A program made the position numbers and the translations under genes. Positions 32,278 to 40,680 of a stretch of DNA of 45,346 nucleotides are shown here, piece by piece. Source of the DNA: DATLZM01 sp035559315 (GTDB taxonomy: Bacteria > Actinomycetota > UBA4738 > HRBIN12); NCBI GenBank assembly GCA_035559315.1, contig DATMBJ010000196.1, forward strand, positions 1 to 45,346, written 5' to 3'. Within the stretch, counting starts at the first letter, position 1; each line of letters opens with the position of its first letter. The notes below the pieces were generated by a model. It worked only from the letters and a program-made list of their open reading frames with translations. It ran no database searches and was not told where the DNA came from.

Positions 32278-33432
32278 TCAGGCCTTGGGGATCCGCTTGT
32301 CGGGGTCGACGAACGGCATCGGCACCACGGTCGCCGTCCGGGTCCCCCACTCGCTCTCGACCGTGACCCGCGTGCCGAGCTCCGAACGCTCGATCGGGAG
32401 CCAGGCGTAGCCGATGTTCTTCCCCAGGCGCGGCGAGTAGATCGCCGAGGTGACCTTCCCGATCGTCCGCCCGTCCTCGACCACCGGCCACTTCACGAAG
32501 TTCAGGGCGGGGAACGGCTCGCCGTCGAACTCGACGCCGTTGATCCGGCGGGTGATGCCCCGCTCCTTGATCCGCCGGAGCGCCGGCAGCGAGATGCTGG
32601 CCTCGTCGGGTAGGTCCCAGTCGATCAGGCGCTCCAGGCCGAGCTCGAGCGGGTTGTCCTCGTAGGTCATGTCGGCCCCCCAGTTGAAGATCCCGCCCTC
32701 GATCCGGCGGATGTCGGAGGGGCCGGTGGGGACGATCCCGTAGGGGCGGCCGACCTCCATGATTCGCTCCCAGAGGTCGGTCCCCCGGGAAGGGTCGAGG
32801 AGGTAGACCTCGTAACCGACCTCCGAGGTCCACCCGGTCCGGGTGATCACCACCGGGATGCCGTCGATCTCGGCCCGGGTCCAGTGGTAGTAGCGGAGCT
32901 CGAGGATCCCGGGCCCCACGAGGTCCCGCATGAGCTCCTTCGACCGCGGCCCCTGCACCTGGAGCGGGGCCACGTCCAGCTCCCGGATCGTGACGTCCAG
33001 GTCGGGGTAGGCGTTGCGCAGGCCCCGGGCGAAGAGCAGGGCGTCGGAGGAGGCCAGCGCGAACCAGAACGTGTTCTCCTCCATCCGGGTCATCACGGGG
33101 TCGTTCACGATGCCCCCGTCGGAGTCGCAGATCAGCACGTACTTGCCCTGGCCCACGGCGCACCGCGACAGGTCGCGGGGCGTGAGGAGCTGGGCGAAGC
33201 GGAACCCGTCGGGGCCCGAGATCTCGAGGCAGCGCTCGACGGCCACGTCCCAGAGCGTGACCCGGGTGAGGAGCGCCTCGAACTCGGCCTCGAACGTGTC
33301 GTACCGGATCGGGAACAGCATGTGGTTGTAGACCGTGAACCCCTTCGGCGAGTACCGCTGGGTGGCCTCGTAGTAGGGGCTCCGCCGCAGGCGGGCCCCG
33401 CGCTGCACCAGGCTCATGTCGAACTCCGGCAT
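32278..33432 (-). CDS. GcvT-family (folate-binding) demethylase, first paralogue
   Basis: The product has 384 residues. The sequence shows SPYYEATQRYSPKGFTVYNHMLFP near the start, VTLWDVAVERCLEISGPDGFRF, GIVNDPVMTRM, VQGPRSKELMRDL, TRTGWTSEVGYEVYL and RRIEGGIFNWGADM, the pattern of folate-dependent demethylases related to GcvT, DmdA and LigM. It follows the Rieske gene by 46 bp with a strong RBS (GAGGAGGGAGC) before ATG 33432. Next to a Rieske demethylase, it may collect one-carbon units from a methylated substrate on tetrahydrofolate. That role is inferred from context. Confidence 0.85.
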   Translation of the reverse strand: MPEFDMSLVQRGARLRRSPYYEATQRYSPKGFTVYNHMLFPIRYDTFEAEFEALLTRVTLWDVAVERCLEISGPDGFRFAQLLTPRDLSRCAVGQGKYVLICDSDGGIVNDPVMTRMEENTFWFALASSDALLFARGLRNAYPDLDVTIRELDVAPLQVQGPRSKELMRDLVGPGILELRYYHWTRAEIDGIPVVITRTGWTSEVGYEVYLLDPSRGTDLWERIMEVGRPYGIVPTGPSDIRRIEGGIFNWGADMTYEDNPLELGLERLIDWDLPDEASISLPALRRIKERGITRRINGVEFDGEPFPALNFVKWPVVEDGRTIGKVTSAIYSPRLGKNIGYAWLPIERSELGTRVTVESEWGTRTATVVPMPFVDPDKRIPKA

Positions 33433-33478
33433 CCGCTCCCTCCTCGTGCGCCTCGTGCCGCCCGTCGGCGGCCGGCCG

Positions 33479-34672
33479 TCACGCCGGTTCGACCTCCCGC
33501 ACCTGCGGGGGCACCGGCACGGTCCCCTCAAGGTAGGCCCGGGCGACCATCCGCTGGAACAGGGCCACCTCGTCCTCCATCCGAGCGAACGGCCCCTGCC
33601 GGGCGCCGCGGGAGGCGAGCCCCCGCTGGACCGACTCGCAGGCCGCCCAGTCCTCGCGGTTGGTCAGGTCCCAGAACTCCCGGGCGTAGCCGGGGTCGAA
33701 CCCCGGACGGTCCCGGGCCTCGGGCGGGAAGAGCCACCCGCACTCGACCCGGCTCTCCCCCGGCCCGACGGGCTCGATCCGGTGGAACATCACGTAGTCG
33801 GGGTGCAGGCTGAGGAGGAGGTTCGGGAACAGCCCGTAGTAGTAGACCTCCCGCGCCTGTCGCTCGGTGAGGCGGGGAAGCCGCGCCCCGAGGCTCCGGC
33901 CGGTGAGCGACATCGTCTCCGCCCCCTCGGCCAGCTCCATCGAGCCGCCGACCCACCGCCCGGTGTGGGGGAAGTTCTCGCCGCTGTCGGGCGGCGTCAC
34001 CCGGCACAGCGCGGGATGGATGGAGGAGCAGTGGTAGCACTCGTGGTAGTTCTCCACGATCACCTTCCAGTTCGCCCGGACGGTGTAGGTGCAGGAGGCC
34101 ATCGTCTCCAGCCGCTCGGGCTCCCACGGCGCGACCAGCTCCTCGAGGTTCCCGACCCACTCCGCGAGGTCCGGCGCCTCCCCCGAGGGGTTCGCGAACA
34201 CGAAGCCGTGCCACTCGGCGACCCTGGCCGGGATCAGCGGGTAGCTCGACCGGTCGAAGCCGGGCACGTCGGCGAAGCGCGGCGCGCCCAGGAGCCGCCC
34301 GTCGAGGCCGTAGGTCCAGGCGTGGTAGGGGCACCTGATCACCCGCAGGTTGCGGGCCTCGCCGCAGGCCAGGAGCTCGTGGCCGCGGTGCCGGCAGGCG
34401 TTGAAGAACCCGCGGAGGGCCCCGTCCTCGCCCCGGACCACGAGCACGCCGTCCCGGCCCACCCGGAAGGCGGCCTGGTCCCCGGGCCGGGCGAGGGCCT
34501 CGGACCGGCCCAAGCACACCCAGGTCCCCCCGAACAGGTACTCCTCCTCCCAGGCGAAGACCTCGGGCGAGACGTAGGCCTCGGGCGGGAGCGTGCGGCC
34601 CTCGGCCAGCGAGGGGGCGAGGACGGCCCCGAGGCGCTCCGGATCGACGGGGGCGGGAACCCGATGGGCCAA
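33479..34672 (-). CDS. Rieske-type ring-hydroxylating/N-demethylating oxygenase, alpha subunit
   Basis: The product has 397 residues. The Rieske centre is CRH (93-95) and CPYH (114-117). The mononuclear iron site is in NYHECYHCSSIHP, with the Asp in EFWDLTNREDW. The sequence resembles the glycine-betaine and carnitine type oxygenases (GbcA-like), which remove methyl groups as formaldehyde, rather than classical arene dioxygenases. No reductase or beta subunit is in the window. I chose TTG 34672 because a perfect AGGAGGT lies 7 bases upstream; the GTG at 34681 would begin inside that RBS. The TAGACT box and palindrome upstream suggest repressor control. Confidence 0.87.
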   Translation of the reverse strand: MAHRVPAPVDPERLGAVLAPSLAEGRTLPPEAYVSPEVFAWEEEYLFGGTWVCLGRSEALARPGDQAAFRVGRDGVLVVRGEDGALRGFFNACRHRGHELLACGEARNLRVIRCPYHAWTYGLDGRLLGAPRFADVPGFDRSSYPLIPARVAEWHGFVFANPSGEAPDLAEWVGNLEELVAPWEPERLETMASCTYTVRANWKVIVENYHECYHCSSIHPALCRVTPPDSGENFPHTGRWVGGSMELAEGAETMSLTGRSLGARLPRLTERQAREVYYYGLFPNLLLSLHPDYVMFHRIEPVGPGESRVECGWLFPPEARDRPGFDPGYAREFWDLTNREDWAACESVQRGLASRGARQGPFARMEDEVALFQRMVARAYLEGTVPVPPQVREVEPA

Positions 34673-34703
34673 GTTCGTCACCTCCTCGGACCGACGTGCC
34701 TCT

Positions 34704-34719
34704 TTGAACGGCGAGTCAA
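34704..34719. promoter_or_regulatory. Palindromic operator candidate, copy 2
   Basis: TTGAACGGCGAGTCAA, extended to CTTTGA-N8-TCAAAG (34702-34721). On minus it lies directly after the -10 box TAGACT (34736-34731), about where the transcript starts, a classical repressor position. It matches copy 1 at 13 of 16 positions. Confidence 0.6.
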
Positions 34720-34730
34720 AGTCGGCCCCG

Positions 34731-34736
34731 AGTCTA
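34731..34736 (-). promoter_or_regulatory. -10 box of the Rieske oxygenase gene
   Basis: The minus strand reads TAGACT, the same box as at the FtsH-like and helY genes. The predicted transcript start is near 34724, just before the palindrome. Confidence 0.5.
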
Positions 34737-34802
34737 GCAGCCGCGCCCGCTCGATCCTCCCGCTGGGCGGGCGAGCGCTCCGCCGGTGGCCCGGACGGGG
34801 GA

Positions 34803-36461
34803 TCAGAGCGAGGGGTCTTCGAAGACCCGCTCCCCCTCGACGAGCGTGAGGAGGACCCTGGCCCCGCCGATCTCCGAGGGCGGGTGGGCGAAGAGGTCCC
34901 GGTCCACGACCACCAGGTCCGCGAGCTTGCCGACCTCGATGGACCCGGTGTCGCGATCGAGGTGGTTCACGTAGGCCGAGCCGATCGTGTAGGCGGCGAT
35001 CGCGGTGGGGAGGTCGATCCGCTCCTCCGGCAGGAACGGCTCGTCGGCCCCCTCCGCGTAGGGGTAGCCGGGGGGCGGGAGGCGGTTGACCGCCACGTGG
35101 ATCCCCCAGAGCGGGTCGGGGCTCGACACCGACCAGTCGCTCCCGAAGGCGAGCGCCGCGCCCGAGCGCACGAGCGACCCGAACGGGTACTGCCAGCGGG
35201 CCCGCTCGGGCCCGATGAAGGGGATCGTGAGCTCGGTCATCTGGGGTTCGTTGACCGCCCAGAGCGGCTGCCCGTTGGCCACGACGCCCAGGGCCCGGAA
35301 CCTCGGCACGTCGTCGGGGTGGACGATCTGGATGTGCGCGATGTGATGGCGGAGATCGTTCCACCCGTTGGCCCGGCGGGCGGCCTCCACCGCGTCCAGG
35401 CACTCCCGGACGGCGCGCTCGCCGATCGCGTGGAAGTGGACCTGGAACCCGAGGGCGTCGAGCCGCGCGACGTGGGCCCGGAGCGCTTCGGGGTCGACGA
35501 AGCTCTTCCCGCGGTTCGCGGTGGGGCGTCCTTCCGCGTCGAGGTAGGGCTCGAGGACCCCGGCGGTGAAGTTCTCCACCACCCCGTCCTGCATGATCTT
35601 CACCGACGTGGCCCGGAACCGCCCGACGCTCCCCCGCTCCCGCCGGTCGAGGAGCTCCCCGACCTGCTCCTCCCCCCGGTGGCGGTCCCACCAGAGCGCC
35701 CCCACGACGCGGGCCGTGAGCCACCCCTCCGAGGCCGCGCGGAGGTAGGCCTCGTAGGTGTCGTAGTGCCCGCCCACGATGGCGTCCTGCCAGGCGGTGA
35801 TGCCGAGCGAGTGGAGGTAGGCCTGGGCCACCCGGAGCCCCTCGAGGTGCTCGTCGAGCGTGGGCGGCGGGACGAGCTTCGCGACGAGGTCCATGGCGCC
35901 CTCGTGGAGCGTGCCCATCGGCTCCCCGTCCGGCCGGCGCTCGATCCTCCCGTCCGGCGGGTCCGGCGTCTCCCGGGTGATGCCCGCGAGCTCCAGGGCC
36001 CGGGAGTTCACCCACGCGCTGTGGCCGTCCCGCGACGGGAGGAACGCCGGCCGGTCCGGGACGAGCGCGTCCAGCTCCTCCTTCGGCGGGTTGCCGCCGG
36101 GGAAGACGTCCATCGACCATCCCCCGCCCAGGATCCACGGGGCCTCGGGGTGCGCGGCCGCGTAGGCCGCGACGAGCCGCCGGTAGTCCTCGAGGGAGTG
36201 GGCGTCGGAGAGGTTGCAGCGCAACATCTCCAGGCCCCCGGGCGGCGGGTGGACGTGGGCGTCCTGGAAGCCCGGGAGGAGCATCCGGCCCCGCAGGTCC
36301 ACCACCTCGGTCCGGGGCCCCACGAGCCCCCGGACCTCGTCGTCGCCGCCGACCGCGACGATCCGACCGGCGCGAACGGCGACCGCCCGCGCCCACCGGC
36401 GCGCGGCGTCCACCGTGTAGACCGCCCCGCCGGCCAGGACCAGGTCCGCCGCGTCCTCCAT
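34803..36461 (-). CDS. YtcJ-type metal-dependent amidohydrolase, second copy
   Basis: The product has 552 residues. Metal ligands are in LLPGFQDAHVHP (HVH at 69-71), FHAIGERAVRECLDAV near 318, HIAHIQIVHPDDVPRF near 345 and AFGSDWSVSSPDPLWG near 418. It has the long YtcJ inserts around the active site. It starts at ATG 36461 with GGAGGAGGGCGG upstream and a TATCCT box at 36480-36485. It stands before the Rieske/GcvT genes on the same strand and could supply their substrate by hydrolysing an amide; this is only suggested by position. Confidence 0.87.
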   Translation of the reverse strand: MEDAADLVLAGGAVYTVDAARRWARAVAVRAGRIVAVGGDDEVRGLVGPRTEVVDLRGRMLLPGFQDAHVHPPPGGLEMLRCNLSDAHSLEDYRRLVAAYAAAHPEAPWILGGGWSMDVFPGGNPPKEELDALVPDRPAFLPSRDGHSAWVNSRALELAGITRETPDPPDGRIERRPDGEPMGTLHEGAMDLVAKLVPPPTLDEHLEGLRVAQAYLHSLGITAWQDAIVGGHYDTYEAYLRAASEGWLTARVVGALWWDRHRGEEQVGELLDRRERGSVGRFRATSVKIMQDGVVENFTAGVLEPYLDAEGRPTANRGKSFVDPEALRAHVARLDALGFQVHFHAIGERAVRECLDAVEAARRANGWNDLRHHIAHIQIVHPDDVPRFRALGVVANGQPLWAVNEPQMTELTIPFIGPERARWQYPFGSLVRSGAALAFGSDWSVSSPDPLWGIHVAVNRLPPPGYPYAEGADEPFLPEERIDLPTAIAAYTIGSAYVNHLDRDTGSIEVGKLADLVVVDRDLFAHPPSEIGGARVLLTLVEGERVFEDPSL

Positions 36462-36479
36462 CCGCCCTCCTCCGCGGGG

Positions 36480-36485
36480 AGGATA
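36480..36485 (-). promoter_or_regulatory. -10 box of the second amidohydrolase gene
   Basis: The minus strand reads TATCCT, 18 bases before ATG 36461. Confidence 0.4.
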
Positions 36486-36688
36486 CCGGTGCGCACGCCG
36501 CGATCGACGCCCCCCGATCGTCGTCCCGCGGACCCCCGTCGTTCACGCCGGGGCGTTCGGGTGAGCCGTGGAGCCCGCTGGCGGGGCGTGCGCGGTGGCC
36601 CCTGGTCCGACGCTCCCGCCCCGCCCCTCACGGCGCCGCGGACCATGGAGGCCGTGCGATCTGAGCCCGGCGCCCCCACCTGGGACGC

Positions 36689-37582
36689 TCAGGACGTCGG
36701 AGGGGAGGGGGAAGAGGGCTCCCCGGGACCCGGCCCGACGGAGGTCCCATCCCGTTCCATCTCCCGCAGGATCGCGATGAGCTCCCCCCGGGTCCGCTCA
36801 TCGCGATCGAGCGAGCGGACCAGCTCGGCCAGCGGGCGCTTGGCCGGGTCGGCGCCGAGGCGCGCCGCGGCCTCGGCCCGCTCCGTCGGGGAGGACGCCT
36901 CGAGGACCGAGAGCAGCTCTGCGCGGAACGCCGGGTCCATCCGGGCCGCCGCCTCCCGGATCCGGTCCGGGGCCGCGCCGAGCAGGACGGCGGCGCCCCC
37001 CGCCACCGCGACGAGCGACCCCACGCCGCTCGCGTAGACGCCGGGCCCCGGGGAGGCGTCGAAGGCGAACAGGCCGATGACCTGCTCGATCAACGGATCC
37101 AGGAGGCCGCCCAGCCCGAGGCCGGGGAGCGCGCCGAGGACCCGTTCCGCGGCCGCCTTGGCCTGCGAGGCGAGCTCCTCGCGGAGCATGGCCTCGGACG
37201 CGCCCAGCGCGAGGAGGGCGGGGAGCACCGCGAAGGCCCCGACGGCGGTCCCCGCGACGGCGTAGGGCCGACCCCGCCGGCCGGGGAGGGCCAGCGCGAC
37301 GAGCCCCAGGGCCAGGCACCCGAGACCCGCGACGCCCGCGGCCAGGCCCCGCCAGTCCGAGGTCCCGCGGACCGCGAGCTCCTGGCTCGGCCCCAGGGGG
37401 ACGCCGCCCAGCCCGGACAGGAGCTCGGGGGTCACCGGCTGGCCCAGGATCTCCCCCCCGACGAACGACGCCGTGCCGCGCGCCCAGTCCAGGGCCACCC
37501 CTACCAGCATGAGCGCGCCCCCGACGAGCAGGACCACGGGGCCGACGACCCCGGCCGCGCTCCTGCTGGCCCTCGCCTCCAT
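36689..37582 (-). CDS. Membrane protein of unknown function
   Basis: The product has 297 residues. Hydrophobic segments are seen at about 8-30, 77-98, 105-125 and 185-205. The cytoplasmic-looking C-terminal 90 residues are helical and charged (DRIREAAARMDPAFRAELLSVLEA, ERAEAAARLGADP, LAELVRSLDRDERTRGELIAILREM). No family is recognised. It starts at ATG 37582 with GGGAGGCG upstream. It has 139 bp to the CPBP gene upstream and 227 bp to the amidohydrolase downstream, so it may be a single-gene unit. Confidence 0.75.
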   Translation of the reverse strand: MEARASRSAAGVVGPVVLLVGGALMLVGVALDWARGTASFVGGEILGQPVTPELLSGLGGVPLGPSQELAVRGTSDWRGLAAGVAGLGCLALGLVALALPGRRGRPYAVAGTAVGAFAVLPALLALGASEAMLREELASQAKAAAERVLGALPGLGLGGLLDPLIEQVIGLFAFDASPGPGVYASGVGSLVAVAGGAAVLLGAAPDRIREAAARMDPAFRAELLSVLEASSPTERAEAAARLGADPAKRPLAELVRSLDRDERTRGELIAILREMERDGTSVGPGPGEPSSPSPPTS

Positions 37583-37721
37583 CGCGCCTCCCGGGGTCCA
37601 CCCGCCCATGGTCGGAGCCGCCGGCGGACCGATCCCGCTCCGACGAGGCACCATGCTAGCCGCGGCCCCCGTCCGGGTCGAGCGTCCCGCTGCGCCGCTC
37701 GATGGCTCGGACGCGGGCCGG

Positions 37722-38423
37722 TCACGTCCGCGTGAGCAGGACCAGCACCCCCACGGCGTTGAAGGCCTCATGGGCGGCGAGCGGCGCCACCAGGTTCCCC
37801 CGGCGTTCGTAGAGGAGGGCCAGGCCGAGGCCCAGGCAGACGGCGACGGTCACCGGGATCACCGAGCCCGCCGGGTCCTCCCGCGAGAGGTGCACGAGCC
37901 CGAACGCCAGCGCCGAGACCACCCCGGCCGGGACGGCCCCCGACCGCGCGCGGAGGGCGCGGTAGAGGAGCCCCCGGAAGAACAGCTCCTCGGCGGCCGG
38001 GGCGACGAGGAGGGCCGAGGCCAGGGCCGCCGCGACCTCCGCCGCGGACCCCTCGGCGGTCCGCCCGGCGCCCGCCCCCGGCCCCGCCGTGCCGAGGATC
38101 CGGGAGAGCGGCAGGGCCACGGCCAGCGCGATGACGCCGTACAGGATCGCCCCGAACACCGCCGCCTCCCTGGCCTCGGACCACGGGCGCGCCGGCCACC
38201 CCACGCTCCGGGTCCACCCCCGGTGGAAGCCCCGGAGCCAGGCCAGCAGGAAGAGGGTCCAGGTCCCCTCCACCAGGACGATGCCGAGGTCGCGGTCCGG
38301 CGCGAGGCGGGCGCGGAGGAGGTCGCCCGCGAGGTACCCGGCGGCGAACACGCCCGACGCCTCCCACCACCGCCAGGTCGGCGCGGTGGGGGGCGGCCCG
38401 GGCCGGCGGAGGATGCTCGCCAC
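37722..38423 (-). CDS. CPBP family intramembrane metalloprotease
   Basis: The product has 233 residues with about six membrane segments. The three motifs of the family are present: APAAEELFFRGLLYRAL (EExxxR, about 145-161), FGLVHL (FxxxH, near 182) and HEAFNAVG (HxxxN, near 222). Members are CAAX prenyl protease/bacteriocin-immunity homologues embedded in the membrane; most bacterial substrates are unknown. It starts at GTG 38423. It is divergent from the LigD-type gene, 54 bp apart. Confidence 0.85.
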   Translation of the reverse strand: MASILRRPGPPPTAPTWRWWEASGVFAAGYLAGDLLRARLAPDRDLGIVLVEGTWTLFLLAWLRGFHRGWTRSVGWPARPWSEAREAAVFGAILYGVIALAVALPLSRILGTAGPGAGAGRTAEGSAAEVAAALASALLVAPAAEELFFRGLLYRALRARSGAVPAGVVSALAFGLVHLSREDPAGSVIPVTVAVCLGLGLALLYERRGNLVAPLAAHEAFNAVGVLVLLTRT

Positions 38424-38465
38424 GCCCGCATCGTGCCGCAGGCGCGCCCCGGGTTCCACGCCGGG

Positions 38466-38471
38466 TAAGGT
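38466..38471 (+). promoter_or_regulatory. -10 box of the LigD-type polymerase gene, leaderless arrangement
   Basis: TAAGGT lies 6 bases before ATG 38478, with no room for an RBS. Confidence 0.5.
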
Positions 38472-38477
38472 CTCCGT

Positions 38478-39797
38478 ATGCCGCCGGCCCGCCGCGAGGT
38501 GCTCGAGGTCGCCGGCCGCGAGGTCCCGGTGACCAACCCCGACAAGGTGTTCTTCCCGGAGCTCGGCCGGACCAAGCTCGACCTGGTCCGCTACTACCTC
38601 TCCGTGGCCGACGGCGTCCTCCGCGCGGTGGGCGGGCGCCCGATGGCGCTCAAGCGGTACCCGGACGGCGTGGCGGGGTCCTTCTTCTTCCAGAAGCGCG
38701 CCCCCCGGTCCCGCCCGGACTGGATCGAGACCGTGGAGCTCTCCTTCCCCTCGGGCCGGACCGCCCGCGAGGTGGTGGTGCGGGATGCGGCGCAGCTGGC
38801 CTGGGTCGTGAACCTCGCCTGCATCGACCTCCACCCCCACCCCGTCCGTGCCGAGGACCTGGAGCATCCCGACGAGCTCCGGATCGACCTCGACCCCGTC
38901 CGGGGCGTTCCGTGGGCCCAGGTCCGCGAGGTGGCCCTCGTCGCCCGGGGAGCGCTGGAGGACGTCGGCCTCACCCCCTGGCCGAAGACCTCCGGCTCCC
39001 GAGGGATGCACCTGTACTGCCGGATCGAGCCCCGCTGGTCCTTCGTCGAGGTCCGGCGGGCCGCGCTCGCCCTGGCCCGCGAGGTGGAGCGACGCGCCCC
39101 AGACCTCGCCACCAGCCGGTGGTGGAAGGAGGAACGGCACGGGGTGTTCCTCGACTACAACCAGAACGCGAAGGACCGGACGACCGTCGCCGCCTACTCG
39201 GTTCGCCCCACGCCCGACGCCCGCGTGTCGACGCCGCTCCGCTGGGACGAGGTCCCCTCCGTCGACCCCGCGGCGTTCACCATCGACACGGTCCCCGCGC
39301 GGCTGGCTCGCGAGGGCGACCCCTGGGAGGGGATCGACCGGGCGGCGGGCTCCCTGGAGCCCCTCCTCGAGCTCGCGGCCGAGCACGAGCGGGCGGGGTT
39401 CGGCGACGCCCCCTGGCCGCCCCACTACGAGCGGCAACCCGGGGAGCCGCCCCGGGTGACCCCCTCGCGCAGGCGGGCTGCGGCCGCTCGGGGGGACCCG
39501 ACGCCGCCGGGGGCCGGGAAGCCGAGCGGGCCCAGCCGCCGGCGACGGTCGACGGCTCCGCTGATCGAGGTGGCCCGGGCCGCCACCGAGGCCGAGGCCA
39601 TGGAGGGCCTCGCGCGGTGGCGGGCCCGCCACCCCGAGGTCTGGGCCCGCCTGGCGCCGGCCGACGTCCTGGTGGACCAGATGCGCGGGCGCCACACGAC
39701 CTGGTACCGGATCCGGCTCAACCTCCGCCACGTGCCCGAGGCGGAGCGACCGCCCCAGGAGCCGCTCGAGGTCGACTTCGACCCCTGGCGCCGCTGA
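38478..39797 (+). CDS. ligD: LigD-type polymerase/primase domain protein (NHEJ)
   Basis: The product has 439 residues. The first 300 form the LigD polymerase domain (archaeo-eukaryotic primase fold): the start VAGREVPVTNPDKVFFPELG, the metal pair in RIDLDP (Asp137, Asp139), SGSRGMHLY and LDYNQNAKDRT (third Asp226). LigD-Pol adds nucleotides at double-strand breaks during end joining with Ku. Neither a ligase domain, a nuclease domain nor ku is present in the window. After a basic linker (about 345-360) comes a 75-residue C-terminal region (LARWRARHPEVWARL, HTTWYRIRLNLRHVP) that I do not recognise. It is probably leaderless from ATG 38478. Confidence 0.88.
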   Translation: MPPARREVLEVAGREVPVTNPDKVFFPELGRTKLDLVRYYLSVADGVLRAVGGRPMALKRYPDGVAGSFFFQKRAPRSRPDWIETVELSFPSGRTAREVVVRDAAQLAWVVNLACIDLHPHPVRAEDLEHPDELRIDLDPVRGVPWAQVREVALVARGALEDVGLTPWPKTSGSRGMHLYCRIEPRWSFVEVRRAALALAREVERRAPDLATSRWWKEERHGVFLDYNQNAKDRTTVAAYSVRPTPDARVSTPLRWDEVPSVDPAAFTIDTVPARLAREGDPWEGIDRAAGSLEPLLELAAEHERAGFGDAPWPPHYERQPGEPPRVTPSRRRAAAARGDPTPPGAGKPSGPSRRRRSTAPLIEVARAATEAEAMEGLARWRARHPEVWARLAPADVLVDQMRGRHTTWYRIRLNLRHVPEAERPPQEPLEVDFDPWRR

Positions 39798-39888
39798 GCC
39801 GGGGGACGGCGGGAACCGGTCCGCCCTCGACCCTCGCGACCTGGAGGGAGTCCGCCCACCTGGGAGGCCACCGCGCCGGAGCGGAGGC

Positions 39889-40680
39889 TCAGGGCGCCGC
39901 TCGAGGCGGGTCGCCCAGCTCACCGCCCCGGGAGGTCCCCTCCCGGGCGAGCGGGGCTCCCACGAGGCGGTGGACCGCCCGCACCCACGACGTCCGCTCC
40001 GCCTCGGACAACGGCTCGCCGCGGAAGCGGTGGTCGTGCTTGCGGACGAACCCCTCGAGCTCGCGGCGGAGCTCCTCCTCGCCGCGGAGGAAGATCTCGG
40101 CCAGCCGCTCCACGTCGGCGGCCGAACGCGCGAGCGCGAGGCCCCTCACGAGGTGGGGGAGGCACAGCCCACGGCCCTCGCTCCGGGCCGCCCGGCCCAG
40201 CTCGCTCCCGGGTTCGGCCTCGGCCAGCAGCCGGAGGTACGCCTCGGCCACCCGCTCCGCGGGCTCGCAGGCCGGGCACGGCGCGTGGGCGCGGAGCGCC
40301 GTCCCGGTCGCCGCCCGGCGTCCCTCGGCGACGCCCCGGCCCGGGATCCGCCGCCCCGTCCGCCGCCGTGCGCGGGCCGCGGCCTCCTCCACCTCGCGCC
40401 GGACGTGGAGGAGGAAGTCCTCGTACAGGATCGCGACCCCGGTGGCCTGCGCACTGCGGGCGGCCTCCCGAACGAGCAGGAGCGCGTGGTCCCGGCAGAG
40501 GCCGTGGGCCTCCCGGAACCGCCGGCGGACGCCCGGGTCCGTCACCATCTCCCACAGCACGGCCTCGAGGAACCTGGCCGCGGCCCGGGCCGCCCCCCGG
40601 CAGACCGGGCAGCCCGGCCGCCCGAGGTCGCGGCGGAGGTCGTGGTAGCCGACCGGCGTGAGCGCGGCGCGCTCCCTCAC
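39889..40680 (-). CDS. DUF6062-like protein with duplicated CxxC...CxxH module
   Basis: The product has 263 residues. Two copies of CPxC-x34-CxxH are seen: Cys24, Cys27, Cys62, His65 and Cys135, Cys138, Cys173, His176, with identical inner spacing. The rest is helical and charged. I believe it belongs to DUF6062, but this family name is from memory and only moderately sure. Two metal sites, probably zinc, are likely. The GTG start at 40680 overlaps the stop of the phosphatase gene as GTGA, making it the last gene of the dynamin operon. Confidence 0.75.
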   Translation of the reverse strand: MRERAALTPVGYHDLRRDLGRPGCPVCRGAARAAARFLEAVLWEMVTDPGVRRRFREAHGLCRDHALLLVREAARSAQATGVAILYEDFLLHVRREVEEAAARARRRTGRRIPGRGVAEGRRAATGTALRAHAPCPACEPAERVAEAYLRLLAEAEPGSELGRAARSEGRGLCLPHLVRGLALARSAADVERLAEIFLRGEEELRRELEGFVRKHDHRFRGEPLSEAERTSWVRAVHRLVGAPLAREGTSRGGELGDPPRAAP

